A stretch of DNA of 64,000 nucleotides from Sternotherus odoratus (GCA_032164245.1 JAVMKO010000162.1:1-64000), one strand, 5' to 3'. Counted from the stretch's first letter, positions 43,362-54,363 are shown. The notes: a model not told the origin generated them from the sequence alone. Translations and numbers: made by a program.

Positions 43362-43760
43362 ACAGAAGGGGTAGGCAAACTTTTTGGTCTGAGGGAAACA
43401 TCAGGATCCTAAAATTTTACAGAGGGCCAGGTTGTGCCTCTCCACAGAGACTGACCCTGCCCCCTATGCAGCACTCTCCTACTTCAAGGCCCTGAATGCC
43501 CCCTCAGAGCCCCAACCCATCTAACCCCCCTTCTCTGTGTCCCCTGATTGCCCCCTCCAAAGACTCCCCCACTCAACCCCCTTTCTCTCTGTCCCCTCTG
43601 ACAGCCCCTGTCCCTATCCAACCCCCGACCCAGCCCTCTTACGATGAGGCTCCTAGCAGCATGTTTGGCTTCATTTGGAGCCAAATTTCCTGCCGTGTGG
43701 GACCTCATGGCATCAGCGTGCTCCGGGGGAGGGAGGAGCATGTCCGTCTCCAAGCGTTAG
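43362..43760. mobile_element. hAT-like element remnant
   Basis: Starts CAGAAGGGGTAGGCAAACTT and continues GAGGGAAACATC...AGGGCCAGG, the usual 5' end of a reptilian hAT non-autonomous family. The 3' terminus and target duplication are not recognisable; the end coordinate is approximate. Confidence 0.5.
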
Positions 43761-43862
43761 TAGGGTTCTGGAGTTCCAAGTTGGCTGGGAAAAAGGCTCA
43801 GAGGTCATTGCAAGATGTCAGGTGACAGTGCCAAGGGGGATATCTGAAGTGCCATCAGGTAC

Positions 43863-43935
43863 AACCATGTGGCCTAACAAATAGGGCATCTGACTTCTAA
43901 TCAGGAGACTGAGGGTTTGAGTCCCTTCACGGTTG
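43863..43935 (+). tRNA. tRNA-Arg(TCT), copy 1 of a local tandem pair
   Basis: 73 nt; acceptor AACCATG/CACGGTT with one A-C mismatch, anticodon arm TCTGACTTCTAATCAGG with TCT at 43896-43898, T arm GAGGGTTTGAGTCCCTT. The D loop lost the conserved GG (CCTAACAAATAGGGC against CCTAATGGATAAGGC). Body resembles the Arg-TCG/CCG family. May be a pseudogene. Confidence 0.65.
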
Positions 43936-44568
43936 GGAAACTCTTGGAACAAGACAAGAATGAGGGGAGACCATGATTCAGGAAGGTGCTTATGCTCCAG
44001 GTTTTGTGGCAGTGGCCTTACTGCACCCTAAATGCTCAGGAACAAAGAGACACGTGATAAAAAAAATCACATCTTTATTAACATTTCTTGCCCTCAGGGT
44101 GTACAACTCCTGTTCTCAGGATTCTGGTGGTTGTCAAGCCCTCTTGGTGCTGTCGATGTGTGTTGATGATGTTTTGAGGCCAAAACTATAAATGGGTTCA
44201 AAAAACAATTTGATCAATTCCTCAGCATACGTGCATCAGGTATTAGCCGAGATAATCAGGCATGCATCCCTATGGGCCGGGTGTCACTAAACCTCTGTCT
44301 GTCAGATGCTGGGTGTGGACGATGGGATGGTTCACTCAGGGATTGCCTGTTCTGCTCATTCCCCCAGAGGCACCTGGCACTGTCGACTGTCAGAAGACAG
44401 GACACTGGACTAGACAGACTATGCTCTGATCCACTTGGCTCCACAAAAGTCCATTTCTGAGCAGCCATGTTGTGGACTTCAGCTCAGAGGTAATCGCAGG
44501 ATGTCAGGTGACAGTCCCAAGGGGGTATCTGTGAGGCACCTTCATGCAACTGTGTGCCACCTTCATGC

Positions 44569-44641
44569 AACTGTGTGTCCTAATGGATAAGGCATCTGAC
44601 TTCTAATTAGAAGTTTGATGGGTCAAGTCCCTTCATGGTTG
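44569..44641 (+). pseudogene. tRNA-Arg(TCT), copy 2, damaged T arm
   Basis: 73 nt; acceptor AACTGTG/CATGGTT paired with wobbles, A box CCTAATGGATAAGGC intact, anticodon TCT at 44602-44604 on a good stem (TCTGA/TTAGA). The T arm reads GATGGGTCAAGTCCCTT, losing the first T of the TTC loop motif and one stem pair, so the B box is impaired. Confidence 0.65.
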
Positions 44642-45384
44642 TCAAATGTTTATTTAAAAAAACACATGAAGAGAGATCAAAATTATTTGAGGTGCTTATG
44701 CTCTAGCTTTTTGGGATGTGGCCTTATTGCACCATAAAGGCTCAGGAACAAAGACGCACATGAGAACAGAGTATCACGTCTTTATTAACATTTCTTGCCC
44801 TCGGGGTGTTCCTAAACCTGTGACTGCCAGATGCCGGGCAGGCCCAAACACTCAGGGATTGCCTGGTCTGTTCATTCCCTCAGAAGCACCCGGTACTGGG
44901 CACTGTCAGAAGACAGGACACTGGACTAGACAGACTATTGGTCTGATCCACTAGGGCAGCTCTAAAGTTCAGCAAGAAGTATAATAGATTTCTGCCTTTG
45001 AGAAGAACTTTACATGAGATTGTGTAACCCCCACACCTCCTGCGTGTGGTGTTCCTGATCCATCTAGCAGCAGAATTTGATTGGGTCTGCTCTGCCGTCT
45101 GAGCCAATGAGCAGCTGGCTCATGTGCTAATCTCCAGAGATCCAGGGATGATTGCGGTCTGTTGGCGTTACAATAGCACGCTGCTTTTAGTGAATATTTG
45201 CAAAACAAGTTCTACACACAAGCAATGGCCTGTGAAAAAACACTAAGGGCTGGATTGAAAGGCAAAACCAGAGTTATAAAATGCAATGATGGATTGAATG
45301 AAAATGAAGTATTGAGACAGGGCAGAAATTTAGTGTCGGAAAGTACAATGAAGGGTCCATATCCACTTCAATCCATTCTTTTTC

Positions 45385-45457
45385 CACCCCAGATGGGACT
45401 TGAACCCACAATCTCTGGCTTAGGAAGCCAATGCCTTCTCCATTAGGCCAATGGGGC
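45385..45457 (-). tRNA. tRNA-Arg(CCT), unit 2
   Basis: 73 nt; anticodon loop TTCCTAA with CCT at 45422-45424 on stem TTGGC/GCCAG; T arm TGTGGGTTCAAGTCCCAT. The acceptor GCCCCAT/CTGGGGT has one T-C mismatch and the D loop reads TAATGGAGAAGGC. Represents the ancestral anticodon of the unit 1 copy. Confidence 0.85.
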
Positions 45458-46092
45458 TCTTGCAAATTAGTAGAGAAAGGATGACTAGTCCCTCTCATAA
45501 CTGCACATTCCTCACATCACCTTGGAAGCCAAAGACCCTTTTTATTCCCCTTACAGAAAAGTCTGCATCTCCCATCAGCGAGGCACCTGAGCAGATCCCT
45601 GACAGAGCTGAGCATCCCATTTCTACCAGCCATCTGCAGAGAAGACCCCATTGTAGAGTCACAGCCCCCCCCTCCATGTCTGTGGCTCTGAGGGGCAGTA
45701 GGATGATTAGGGGGTGGAGCTGGGGCTAGAATGGGGGTCAGGTCAGTCTGTGAGGAGTGACCTGGTGGAGCAGACCCAGGATGAGGCTGGGGGCTGCTGG
45801 TCAGTTGTTGGGGTCAGAGCTCTAGATCAAAACTGCACAGCGACCTGACACCCAGGGTTACAAGGCAGACACAGTGAACCCCAAACCCTTGTTACTAAGG
45901 GCACTTAGGAGTCTCTGTCCCTTAATGTCTCCTGGGAGCTCCGCTGCAGGCGTCAGCCACCTCCTGCCTCATAGGTTAGACTCTGTGCAAGCTGGCCCCA
46001 CACTTGAAGGCCCAGGGGAAGCAGGAGGAGGCCTGGTGTAAAATGGGGCCTTGGAGTGTCTCAGCAAGTCTTGAGGAGAAAAGGATCATAAC

Positions 46093-46165
46093 CACCCCTG
46101 GGTGGACTCAAACCACCAGCCTTTCAGTTAACAGCTGAATGTGCTGTCTGCTGGTGGCCTGTAGT
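46093..46165 (-). pseudogene. tRNA-Asn pseudogene, unit 2
   Basis: As in unit 1: intact anticodon arm (GTT at 46130-46132) and T arm, lost 5' half. Confidence 0.8.
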
Positions 46166-46695
46166 GGGTGTTTAGCATGGCAGGGAACATGCTGGCTGTG
46201 TCTTGTGACTGCTCGACACACATCAGCATTGTCCTCCCCTCCATTGCTCAGTGGCTTTGAAGCCTTCCCTTGGAGCTGTAGCACCTGCTGCCTCTGTTCC
46301 AGGTGCCCAGAGGAGGAAAGGTGAGCTGGGCTCCAGCCTGGGACTCTTCCTGCCAAGCCCTGAGTATTCAGCCTGGCCCTGACTCTCCTTTCTTCAAGTG
46401 CCATGTGGGCAAGAGGAAGAGCGTGGCAGCTGCAGGGACCACAGTTGTGGCCAGCAGGTGAAGCATGAGAAACACAACCAGCCGGTCGACCCCCAGGAAT
46501 CTCCAGCCAGAGTGTTAAGTTCTAGGACTCCAACCTAGAACGGCCAACCTGTCGAACCAGCTGGATCAAACACCTGTCTGCAATGTTTACCACTTGCCCT
46601 GTGGGAAGGAAAAGAGGTGACTGTGGTTCACCCAGAGAAAGGGCAGCCAGTATATTGCACTCAAAGGGTTAATAACCAATTAACTCACTGTCAGT

Positions 46696-46767
46696 AGGTC
46701 CCACTGAGATTTGAACTGAGATCACAGGATTCAAAGTCCTGAGTGCTGATCATTACACCATGGGACC
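46696..46767 (-). tRNA. tRNA-Gln(TTG), unit 2
   Basis: 72 nt; acceptor GGTCCCA/TGGGACC perfect, A box ATGGTGTAATGATCAGC, anticodon stem CAGGA/TCCTG perfect with loop CTTTGAA, TTG at 46732-46734. The T stem has one C-C mismatch (CTCAG/CTCAG). Overall a better fold than the unit 1 copy. Confidence 0.88.
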
Positions 46768-48007
46768 TACTGTGAGCAGCTGTCCCTTGACCCCCCATGA
46801 CTCTCAGCTGGCTGCCTTGCACTCAGCATTTATTGCTTCCCACCAGCAGTTTCTTCTCACAGAGCACTCTCTCCTCCTCCATTGACTATAGTCCTGCTCT
46901 ACCATATCTGGGGGTCCTGCCCTCAGTCCCCACATCCCCCTACTTTGGCTCTGGTCCCTCCAGGCCTCAGAAATGTCTGGGGGAGCTGCCCCTCCCTTCA
47001 CTCAGTGTCCCACTCATCTCAACCAGCTGCAGACTCCTATATGGGAGCTCAGCCAGCTGTCGCTTCATCTGGTCATTCAGTCACCTGCTGACATGCTCCC
47101 CTGCCTGGCTGGTCTGGTGGAAATCCCACAGGACACTGCAGGACTTGGCACTGTTGGTTTATTTAAGGTTGTGGTTGCTCGACCCCCCGAACAAAGCTGC
47201 CAACTCCTCCCTCACCGACTCCCACCAATCCCCCGGTTGCCGTAGCCCCCGCTGATGCTTTCCTGTTCTGCCAACACCGTGTGGACTCACCGCCCCGCTT
47301 CTTTGTCTTGCAAGCTCTGGTTGTTCAGCTTCCAGTATCCTTGGCCCTGGGTCAGGGAATTGAGATGCACGGTGAGAGCTGCGTCATCCAAACAGTTCAT
47401 TGGCACTACCCTGCACTGGGCTGTCAATGTGCTCTCCTTCATGGAAATCATGTTAATTCAACTCCTGGTGTAGTTGTACCCCATTTGCAGCTGGTGTCAA
47501 CTTGGGTGAGAGGAATAGGAGGCTACCACCCACCCTCCAAAGGTACCACTACAGGTCGACACACCTGACCCAGGTGATGCTCATTGCAAAAACTTTTCCT
47601 CTGATGGTCAAGAAAACAGGACCAGTGGTCCCCAGGCCGGCTGGCACAATTAAAATCCCCCCCAACACCAAATCTGTGATGTCCAGAGGAAAGGAGCCAA
47701 TTCCTTCCATTGATCTTTCCTTTCACACCTTATCTGGGGACCATTAACACTAATAGAGGGGTAACCAGTGCCACAGAGCACCCAGTCCAGCAGTAATGCC
47801 CTCCCTAGTCAGAGCTCCACCCACTTTTGGTACTTGCATGGTAAATGTGAAGAGTAAGGGGTGGCTGCAAGTACCCACTGGCACCAGGGAAAGTTGGTGC
47901 CTCAGGTCCTGCTAGGGAGCTTAACATCAGGGACTTTGCCCAAAGTCAAGGTACCACCAAGCTTCCAGAGAACAATCTACTCATACACAAAGATAGATGA
48001 AAGGGTC

Positions 48008-48080
48008 TGCCAAAGCCTGGTATTGAACCAGGGACCTTTAGATCTTCAGTCTAATGCTCTCCCAACTGAGCTACTTTGGC
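48008..48080 (-). tRNA. tRNA-Phe(GAA), unit 3
   Basis: 73 nt; acceptor GCCAAAG/CTTTGGC perfect, anticodon GAA at 48045-48047, T arm CCTGGTTCAATACCAGG perfect (loop TTCAATA). Looks functional. Confidence 0.94.
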
Positions 48081-49174
48081 AGATACAGTGTAAGGTTTTG
48101 CGCTGCTGTTTCTCTGTCTGGGATGTTTTGTCAGTCATGGCCCACCAAAAGAACATCCCTGTGAGTGGCCCATGAAGACAAGAGTTGCTCTTGCCTGCCT
48201 TGCTCAGCTTGACTTGATTCCTCGCCCCATTCCTGCCTTAGTTTCCAGTTGGCCTGGTGGTAGAAGCAGACTGGGGGCCAGTGGTGCAGAGAAGTTGAGC
48301 TGGTTCCATATCTAGACTAGAAGCTGCTGGTGAGAGTCTGGCCACCACTTGCTGTCTCACCCTGTTGTCCTGACTTCCCCACTGGACTCTATTTAGAGAG
48401 AAAAGTGGGGATTCTGCCTCCCCGATTTTCACACCCCACAAGAGGGTGAACAGGAAAATGAACATCTGCTCTACTCTACCCCGAAGGAACCCAACACCTT
48501 AGCTGGGGCAATAAGAAGTGTCTGGGGGCCGACAGGCCTGTCCCCAAGGAACTGGAACAGCTCCAGGCTGTGGGAAATACTTATTGCCTAGCTGCAGGGG
48601 TGGATGCTGCTCTGTGCTCTGAGACTTCATGTGCCAAGAAAGGATGAACAAATTTCTCTACACACCAGTGAAGGGAGGAATCCTCAAAGAGAGGGGGAGG
48701 GTGTGAGTTCTGAGTGTGATATAGAATCTCATTGACAGGTGACAGGGCCAGAAAGAGTTAATGAACTTATGGACTGACCTGACTGATGGCCTAACTTTAA
48801 AGATTGCTTAGAAGGATCTGTAAATGGTATGTAAATGACTAGTGCTCTGAATTCAGCCCGTATTGTTAGAGATAGAAGAGTAGATGTTTGGTCAGGTCAC
48901 CCCAAATTAAAACAGGAGACCTATCATGAATGCCACTACCAATTGTTTACTGAAATATTGCTCCATGGAGTGGATCATGTACATGTAGCAATGTTCCAGT
49001 GAGGTACCATACATAGGGCAGTTACATTGACTTAATTTTGTAGCGTAGACCTGACCAAAGAATCACACACATGCCTGGGAGTGAAACTTCCCCTGTTCCT
49101 CTGCTTTTCAGAATTCAGCAGGCAGCAGGCACCATGCAGAATCCAGCAGGCAGTAAGCATGCAGAAAAGCAGCA

Positions 49175-49248
49175 GGCACCATGGCTTAGTAGGTTAAAGC
49201 ACCTGTCCTGTAAAGAGGAGAGCCTGGGTTCAATTCCCAGTGGTGTTT
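49175..49248 (+). tRNA. tRNA-Thr(TGT)-like, C33 variant, unit 3
   Basis: 74 nt; ATGGCTTAGTAGGTTAAAGC, anticodon stem CCTGT/AGAGG (one G-G mismatch), loop CCTGTAA with TGT at 49209-49211, T arm CTGGGTTCAATTCCCAG perfect, TTTT terminator overlapping the 3' end. The base 5' of the anticodon is C rather than the universal T33, as in unit 1. Function doubtful despite the good fold. Confidence 0.65.
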
Positions 49249-50962
49249 TGTTGTTTGGCTTTTGGGGCACCTGGTATTGGCTCCTGTCAGAGGACAAGAT
49301 ACAGAGCTAGATGGACCTTTGGATCCAGCCCAGTATGGCTGCTCTTATGGTTTAAACACTTCTGAACTGGGTATTGCAGACACTCAACCCTTCAGTTCAC
49401 AAACCATGGGGCTTGTGATGTGACTCTACTAACCCTGGGCTCACATTGTGATGGAGTCAGACCCTTAGAGTGCATCTCTACTGGGATAAGAGGCCTGTAG
49501 CCTGGCTGGCCTGGATCAGGTTGTGGGGCTAAAAATTGCAGTGTAGACATTTGGGCTCAGGCTGTAGCCTGGGCTCAGAGACCCTCCCCCCTCATGGGCT
49601 CTCAGAGGCTGGGTTTAAGCTCAAGCTTCTACACTAGAATTGTATAGCCCTGCAGCACAAGCCTGCATCAGCTGATTCTGGCTCTGAGACAAGAGCGTTT
49701 GGCGTGTTCATGGCAGTGTAGACATAAGATTGGCATATGTCTAGACTGCAATAAAACACCCCTGGCTGGCCCAGGTCAGCTAACTCAGGCTCAGAGGGTT
49801 GTAAAGTTGCAGTGTAGGCCTCTCGTCTCAGACTCAATGTCCTGCTCTAGGAGTCCACAAGGTGGGGAGGGAGTTTAGCAGGTGGAAATGGTGAATGTTC
49901 AGTGGAGTATTACCCTGGCCTCACTGGCATCTCTCCATGGGTCTGTCTGCTTTGGGGCAGGGACAATAACACGTCCTGGGGCACTTGCTATTTCAAAGGG
50001 TGGTTTAGGATTTTCATTTTGAAACCCGGTGCACAAAGCAGGACTCAGACCTCAGTGTCAATGAAAGAGCCGCCCACAGCTTCTGACAGCCACAATGAGC
50101 CATTTGTGCCACCGGCATTTGAACTGTGGAACCCCTATGACACCCCTTTCCCCAAGTCCCCTCACTCATTGTGCCCCCCACTCCCTGAGGGCCCAACACC
50201 ACATCACCCCTTCTGCCTGAGGCCCTGCCCTACCCCCCCAGACCACACCCCCCCAGAACACCTCTTCCCCCAAAGATGCCACCTTGTCCCCCCTCCATCC
50301 TTCATCATTATGGGGAGTAAAAAGTGCTGGGGACATGGCCTGCTAACCCTCCCCCACCCCCCATTCCAGTGCCCAACACAGCCAGAAAGACAGCAGCATG
50401 TGTGTGTATGTTTCCGAGACTGATGAGCTGTGCTGAGCCAGTGAGGGAAGCAGGGGGCTGATGCCAGGGCTGTCCCCCTCCCCCTGCCTCTGGACTGGTT
50501 GTTTCCAGCAGCTGTGTGAACTTAGAGACTCTGTGTCACACACTGTCTCCCCCCCACCCCCACCCCCACACACACTGTTACACACACTCTGCCCCCCAAC
50601 ACACACTTCAGTTGAAAATCAGCTGGCAATCTAGTAGGATGCCCTTGGAACAATGGGATAGAAAAACCTGCATCATGTGATTCTGTACCAGCCAATGAGC
50701 CATTGCAAATCCTTCCCAGGGTACCCTGCAGCCAGTTGTACAGTGCGATAGCTACCCACAGTGCACTGCTCTCTGGGGCCATGCAAGAGCTGCTAGAGTG
50801 GATGGGCTCTAGTGACACAAGGAGCACAGGGTTGAATTAAAGCATTTCAACTAAAGTGACATAACTTTGTAGTGTAGACATAGCTTGAGAGTGAGACAAG
50901 ACCTAGCTCCCTTTGACGCAAAGGATACTCAGGAACTGAAACTAAAGAACCACAAGCTCCTT

Positions 50963-51044
50963 CGTAGTTGACAGGATTCGAACCTGTGCAGGGAAACCCC
51001 AATGGATTTCTAGTCCATCGCCTTAACCACTCGGCCACAACTAC
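50963..51044 (-). tRNA. tRNA-Ser(AGA), unit 3
   Basis: 82 nt, anticodon AGA at 51009-51011. Differs from the unit 1 copy only in the variable/T-arm junction (GGGGTTTCCCTGCACAGG), which keeps the arm apart from one wobble pair. Looks functional. Confidence 0.95.
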
Positions 51045-51754
51045 TTGCTTTATAGCTCTTTGTCATTACATTCTACTTGTGTAATTTGTAACGACTGAGT
51101 GATCATTTCCAATTGTTTCCTCAGATCAGCTTCCACAACACACTCACTGCTGTGCCATTGTGTAAGTGTGTCCATGGCTGAACAGCAAGAATTCCTGCTC
51201 ATTTCCCTTCTGGCTGGACCATGAGGAGAGTGTGTTTGTGGTTAATGATGTTACTGTTCCCCTGCTATGAGTTAAAATCACTGTGTCCTGTGTTAAATAG
51301 GAGGGAGGCCTGGAGATATATTAATAAGCAGTTAGCAGAGAGACTCATCTCACAGGATGGCTACTGGAGAGGAGCAGCAGGTGGAGAGCAGCAGCTGGTG
51401 GTGAAGGCTGCATCAGAACCCCATGAAGAGGGGGTCAGTCGGTCATCACAGTAAGTAAGGTATCCTTTACCCTCCCCCATTTCCACACAGGCTGGGGTGG
51501 GCATTAAACTCTGCAGATGAACGTTTGAACTCTGGGGGCTGCACTGACCAGTGACAGAGACCTCGGGGTTGTTGGGACTCTGCGTGACTTTTGGGTTGCT
51601 GGACTTGTGAACCAAAGGAAGAGACACGGCCCAATTTACTTGGGGTGGGTTTTTTGCTCATTGTTTGTGTTATGAAACTGTTTGTCGAGTTTCCTCAACA
51701 TAAGGCCACATTGTTTCTCTCTTATGAAAAGGCTTTTGCTCCACTCAGACTCTG

Positions 51755-51930
51755 AGCTTGCAAGAGGGGAAGTATTGCCTCTTAGAGGTACATGGGGGTT
51801 GGTATATATTTGTCCCAGGTCATTGGTTGAGGGTTTGAGCCAGTTTTGCATTGTGTTATTAGAACAGACACCTAGATATTGAACCCAACCCTCCTTGCTG
51901 CCAAGTCTGCTGGACAGAAGGGTTCCAGAC
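51755..51930. repeat. Interspersed repeat, copy 3 of 3
   Basis: Duplicate of 30165-30345 within unit 3. Confidence 0.55.
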
Positions 51931-52047
51931 ATATTTTATTTAAAGCAAAGGAAGTGGAGGAAGGTTTCTGTTTGCAGGAGACAACATGGTTTGGTCTGTT
52001 TTTGTACCAAATAGGAAGACAGTTGTTTATAGAACAATAACTGTGGC

Positions 52048-52129
52048 CGATGAGGATGGGATTCGAACCCATGCATGCAGAACACAATGGATTAGCAGTC
52101 CATCGCCTTAACCACTCGGCCACCTCATC
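52048..52129 (-). tRNA. tRNA-Ser(GCT), unit 3
   Basis: 82 nt; acceptor GATGAGG/CCTCATC, anticodon arm ATGGACTGCTAATCCAT with GCT at 52094-52096, variable arm GTGTTCTGCATGC-type, T arm ATGGGTTCGAATCCCAT. Intact vertebrate tRNA-Ser. Confidence 0.95.
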
Positions 52130-52780
52130 TGAGCTGTGAAATTAGGGTCAGAAGGAGAAATCTAAGTCCAGCAGAGGTAGGGACAATAAGGAGTTTGTAA
52201 ATACTAAGTGTAATCAGGGTCTTAATGAGCTCCCACCTCACATCTAGTGATGAGCTGGAGGAAAGTCTTTGGGAACAGACCGTGTTTGCACAGAGATGCC
52301 TGTTTTGCCCAGTTATGCAGCATTTCAGTATGTCCAGTTTTGGCTGGTGTTGGTTGCAAATCACATGAGTGCAATGAAATGTTATTATCCTTCCTGCCTG
52401 AGTGAAGGGCAGCAGAACATCCCTAGTCTGTCCTGGTGGAGGGCCCCAGTGGGTGAGGGATACCTTTTATTGGACTGTAGAGAAGGGATTGCGGACGTCA
52501 CTCTCATTTAGTGGTCCCCAAACTTTTCACATTGTGCCTCTTCTCCATGTCTGCAGCCCCTCTGAAACCACGGTCAAGAACTAGGGGTAGGAATGGGGTG
52601 GTGGCTTCCTGGGGAGAGGGGCGTGAACAGGTGTAAGGGGGTCAGATTGCGGGCTGGATTGGGGAAGAGTTGGGGACAGAGTGGGGCTAAGTGGTGCTCC
52701 TTCCCTGCCCTTCTTGGGGGCTGAGGTGCCCCCCTGAATATGCCTCTGTGCCCCTCCCAGGAGGCCTCCCCACATTCTGG

Positions 52781-52925
52781 AGAGCGGGATAGCTCACTGG
52801 TTAAAGCGTGGGCCTGCTAAGCCCAGCAATGTGAATTTGATCCCCAAGGGAGCAATGCTGGACCTGGCAAAGAGAGATGGAGCCTGGCCAATTAGAGCTT
52901 CTTGCTCAGAGTTAAAGCAGAGAAT
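52781..52925 (+). mobile_element. tRNA-derived SINE head, unit 3
   Basis: GGATAGCTCACTGGTTAAAGC and GTGAATTTGATCCCC boxes, then CAATGCTGGACCTGGCAAAG. Same insertion as 31203-31335. Confidence 0.7.
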
Positions 52926-53093
52926 TGTTTTCCTGGTGCATCTTGTCCCCATGCTGAGGGTCGAACTGATCACCACACTTGGGGTTGGGAAGGAGTTTTC
53001 CCCAGGGTTAGATTGGCAGAGACCTTGGGGATTTTTTCACCTTCCTGTGCATCATGGCACATGGGTCACTTGCAGGTTTAAAGTAGTGTAAAT

Positions 53094-53305
53094 CAGTGGT
53101 GATCAAACTGGGGTGCACATCAAACTGGGGTGTGCGAGACCCCGGCACCACCACTGAGACCTCCCGGGAGACTGACAAACTTCTGGGTGGGGTATTTTGG
53201 TTCCGGTTTTTGCACCGGCATTTCAGCAAACGTATCTGTCCCAGGGGCTGCCAGACTTTTCCCTCCGTGGATAGGGGCTGTGGGGGGAAAAGTTTACACA
53301 CCCTG
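53094..53305. mobile_element. 212-bp hAT-like element nested in retroposon
   Basis: Starts CAGTGGTGATCAAACTGGGG and ends CACACCCTG. The flanks GTGTAAAT (53086-53093) and CTGTAAAT (53306-53313) form an 8-bp duplication with one mismatch. The related minus-strand copy is at 5245-5475. Confidence 0.65.
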
Positions 53306-53428
53306 CTGTAAATGGTGGATTCTTTGCAACTTGACATCTTTAAACCATGATTTGAGGACACCAGCAACTCAAGCAGATATTAGGGGATCTATTCCAGGAA
53401 TGGGTGGGGGCTGTTGGCCTGTAAGGTG

Positions 53429-54011
53429 CAGGGCCATTGACAGAAATTTGGGGGGCCCCTACTCTGATAGTTTGGGGGGCCCCCAGCCCAGCAGGGCCCC
53501 CCCAGGCCAGCCGACAGCGGCTGGGGGACCCCCCAGCCCAGCCAGCCCCCCCAGCCCAGCCAACAGCAGCTGGGGGCCCCCCAGCCCAGCGGCCCCCCCC
53601 AGCCCAGCCGACAGTGGCTGGGGGAGGAAGCCCAGCCGGCCTCCCTCCACCCCCAGCCCAACCGGTGCTCCCCCCCAGCCCAACCGGTGCTCCCCCCCCA
53701 GCCCAACCAGCGCTCTCCCCCAGCTGACAGCTGGCGGCAGTGGGAGCGAGAGCCCGGGAGCGGCGTGAGCCGCCCTTGCTGTTCTCCCCCTCCCCCGGAC
53801 TGCGCTGCTGCCGCCGGCCGGTCTCACTGCTCCTGCCGGGGCCAGGCGTGCTCGTCCGGGGGAGAGCCGCGCCGCCTCCCCGCCCCTTCCCCGCTCTCCA
53901 GACACGGCGACAAGGGGGGACGACAACGGGTACAGCTGTGTACTGGGGCCCCCGTAAAGTCGGGGGGCCCGGTACAGCTGTACCCATAGTACCCCCCTGT
54001 CGCTGGCCCTG
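53429..54011. mobile_element. 583-bp hAT element nested in retroposon
   Basis: Starts CAGGGCCATTGACAG and ends CTGTCGCTGGCCCTG, 15-bp inverted ends with two mismatches. Flanked by a perfect 8-bp duplication GTAAGGTG (53421-53428 and 54012-54019). The interior is a CCCAGCCCAGC-rich tandem repeat (53480-53720) with no transposase. Textbook hAT insertion. Confidence 0.92.
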
Positions 54012-54291
54012 GTAAGGTGCAGGAGGTCGGATTAGATGATCACGCTGGTCCCTTCTCACCTTAAAGGCTCTGAGTCTAAAAGAGAGAGGGAAATAAAGGA
54101 AAAATTTTAAAAAATTTACTGAACACCATAACTGGAGGATAATTCCAACAGCTCACTGTACAGTCCCCCCATTTTAGCCTGTGCTGGGCATTGAATGACC
54201 TGCTGGGATTCACAACATTCATTCTCATTGATAAGCTGATACAACATAACCACAATTGAACCAATCATTGGTCAGGGAAACATCCCCTCAT

Positions 54292-54363
54292 TGCATTGGC
54301 TGGGAATCGAACTCAGGTCAACTGCTTGGAAGGCAGCTATGCTCACCACTATACCACCAATGC
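54292..54363 (-). tRNA. tRNA-Gly(TCC)
   Basis: 72 nt; acceptor GCATTGG/CCAATGC perfect, A box TGGTATAGTGGTGAGC, anticodon arm GCTGCCTTCCAAGCAG with TCC at 54328-54330, T arm CTGAGTTCGATTCCCAG with one A-C mismatch. Close to vertebrate tRNA-Gly(TCC). Present only in unit 3, inside the segment lacking from unit 1. Confidence 0.9.

Larger units (their letters stand above)
43840..44955. repeat. Local tandem duplication around tRNA-Arg(TCT)
   Basis: 43840-44460 and 44490-44955 share order: a tRNA-Arg(TCT), 'ggtgcttatgctc', 'catctttattaacatttcttgcc'-type text, then CACTGTCAGAAGACAGGACA. The second copy is shorter and contains a 24-bp internal repeat before the tRNA (44541-44575). Confidence 0.75.
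45378..47690. repeat. Tandem unit 2, tail (end of S4 plus S2)
   Basis: Matches 32904-35190. The match begins a few bases before tRNA-Arg, so the junction with the foreign 36.3-45.38 kb insert lies at about 45378. Unit 3 starts directly after, near 47690. Confidence 0.85.
52926..54075 (+). mobile_element. Retroposon body with two nested hAT insertions
   Basis: Text such as GGTTGGGAAGGAGTTTTCCCC, 'catgatttgaggacacc' and the tail GGTCGGATTAGATGATCACG, CTGGTCCCTTCTCACC belongs to one turtle-type retroposon. It is split at 53094-53305 and 53429-54011 by hAT elements. The tail ends CTCTGAGTCTA at about 54078. Confidence 0.7.
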
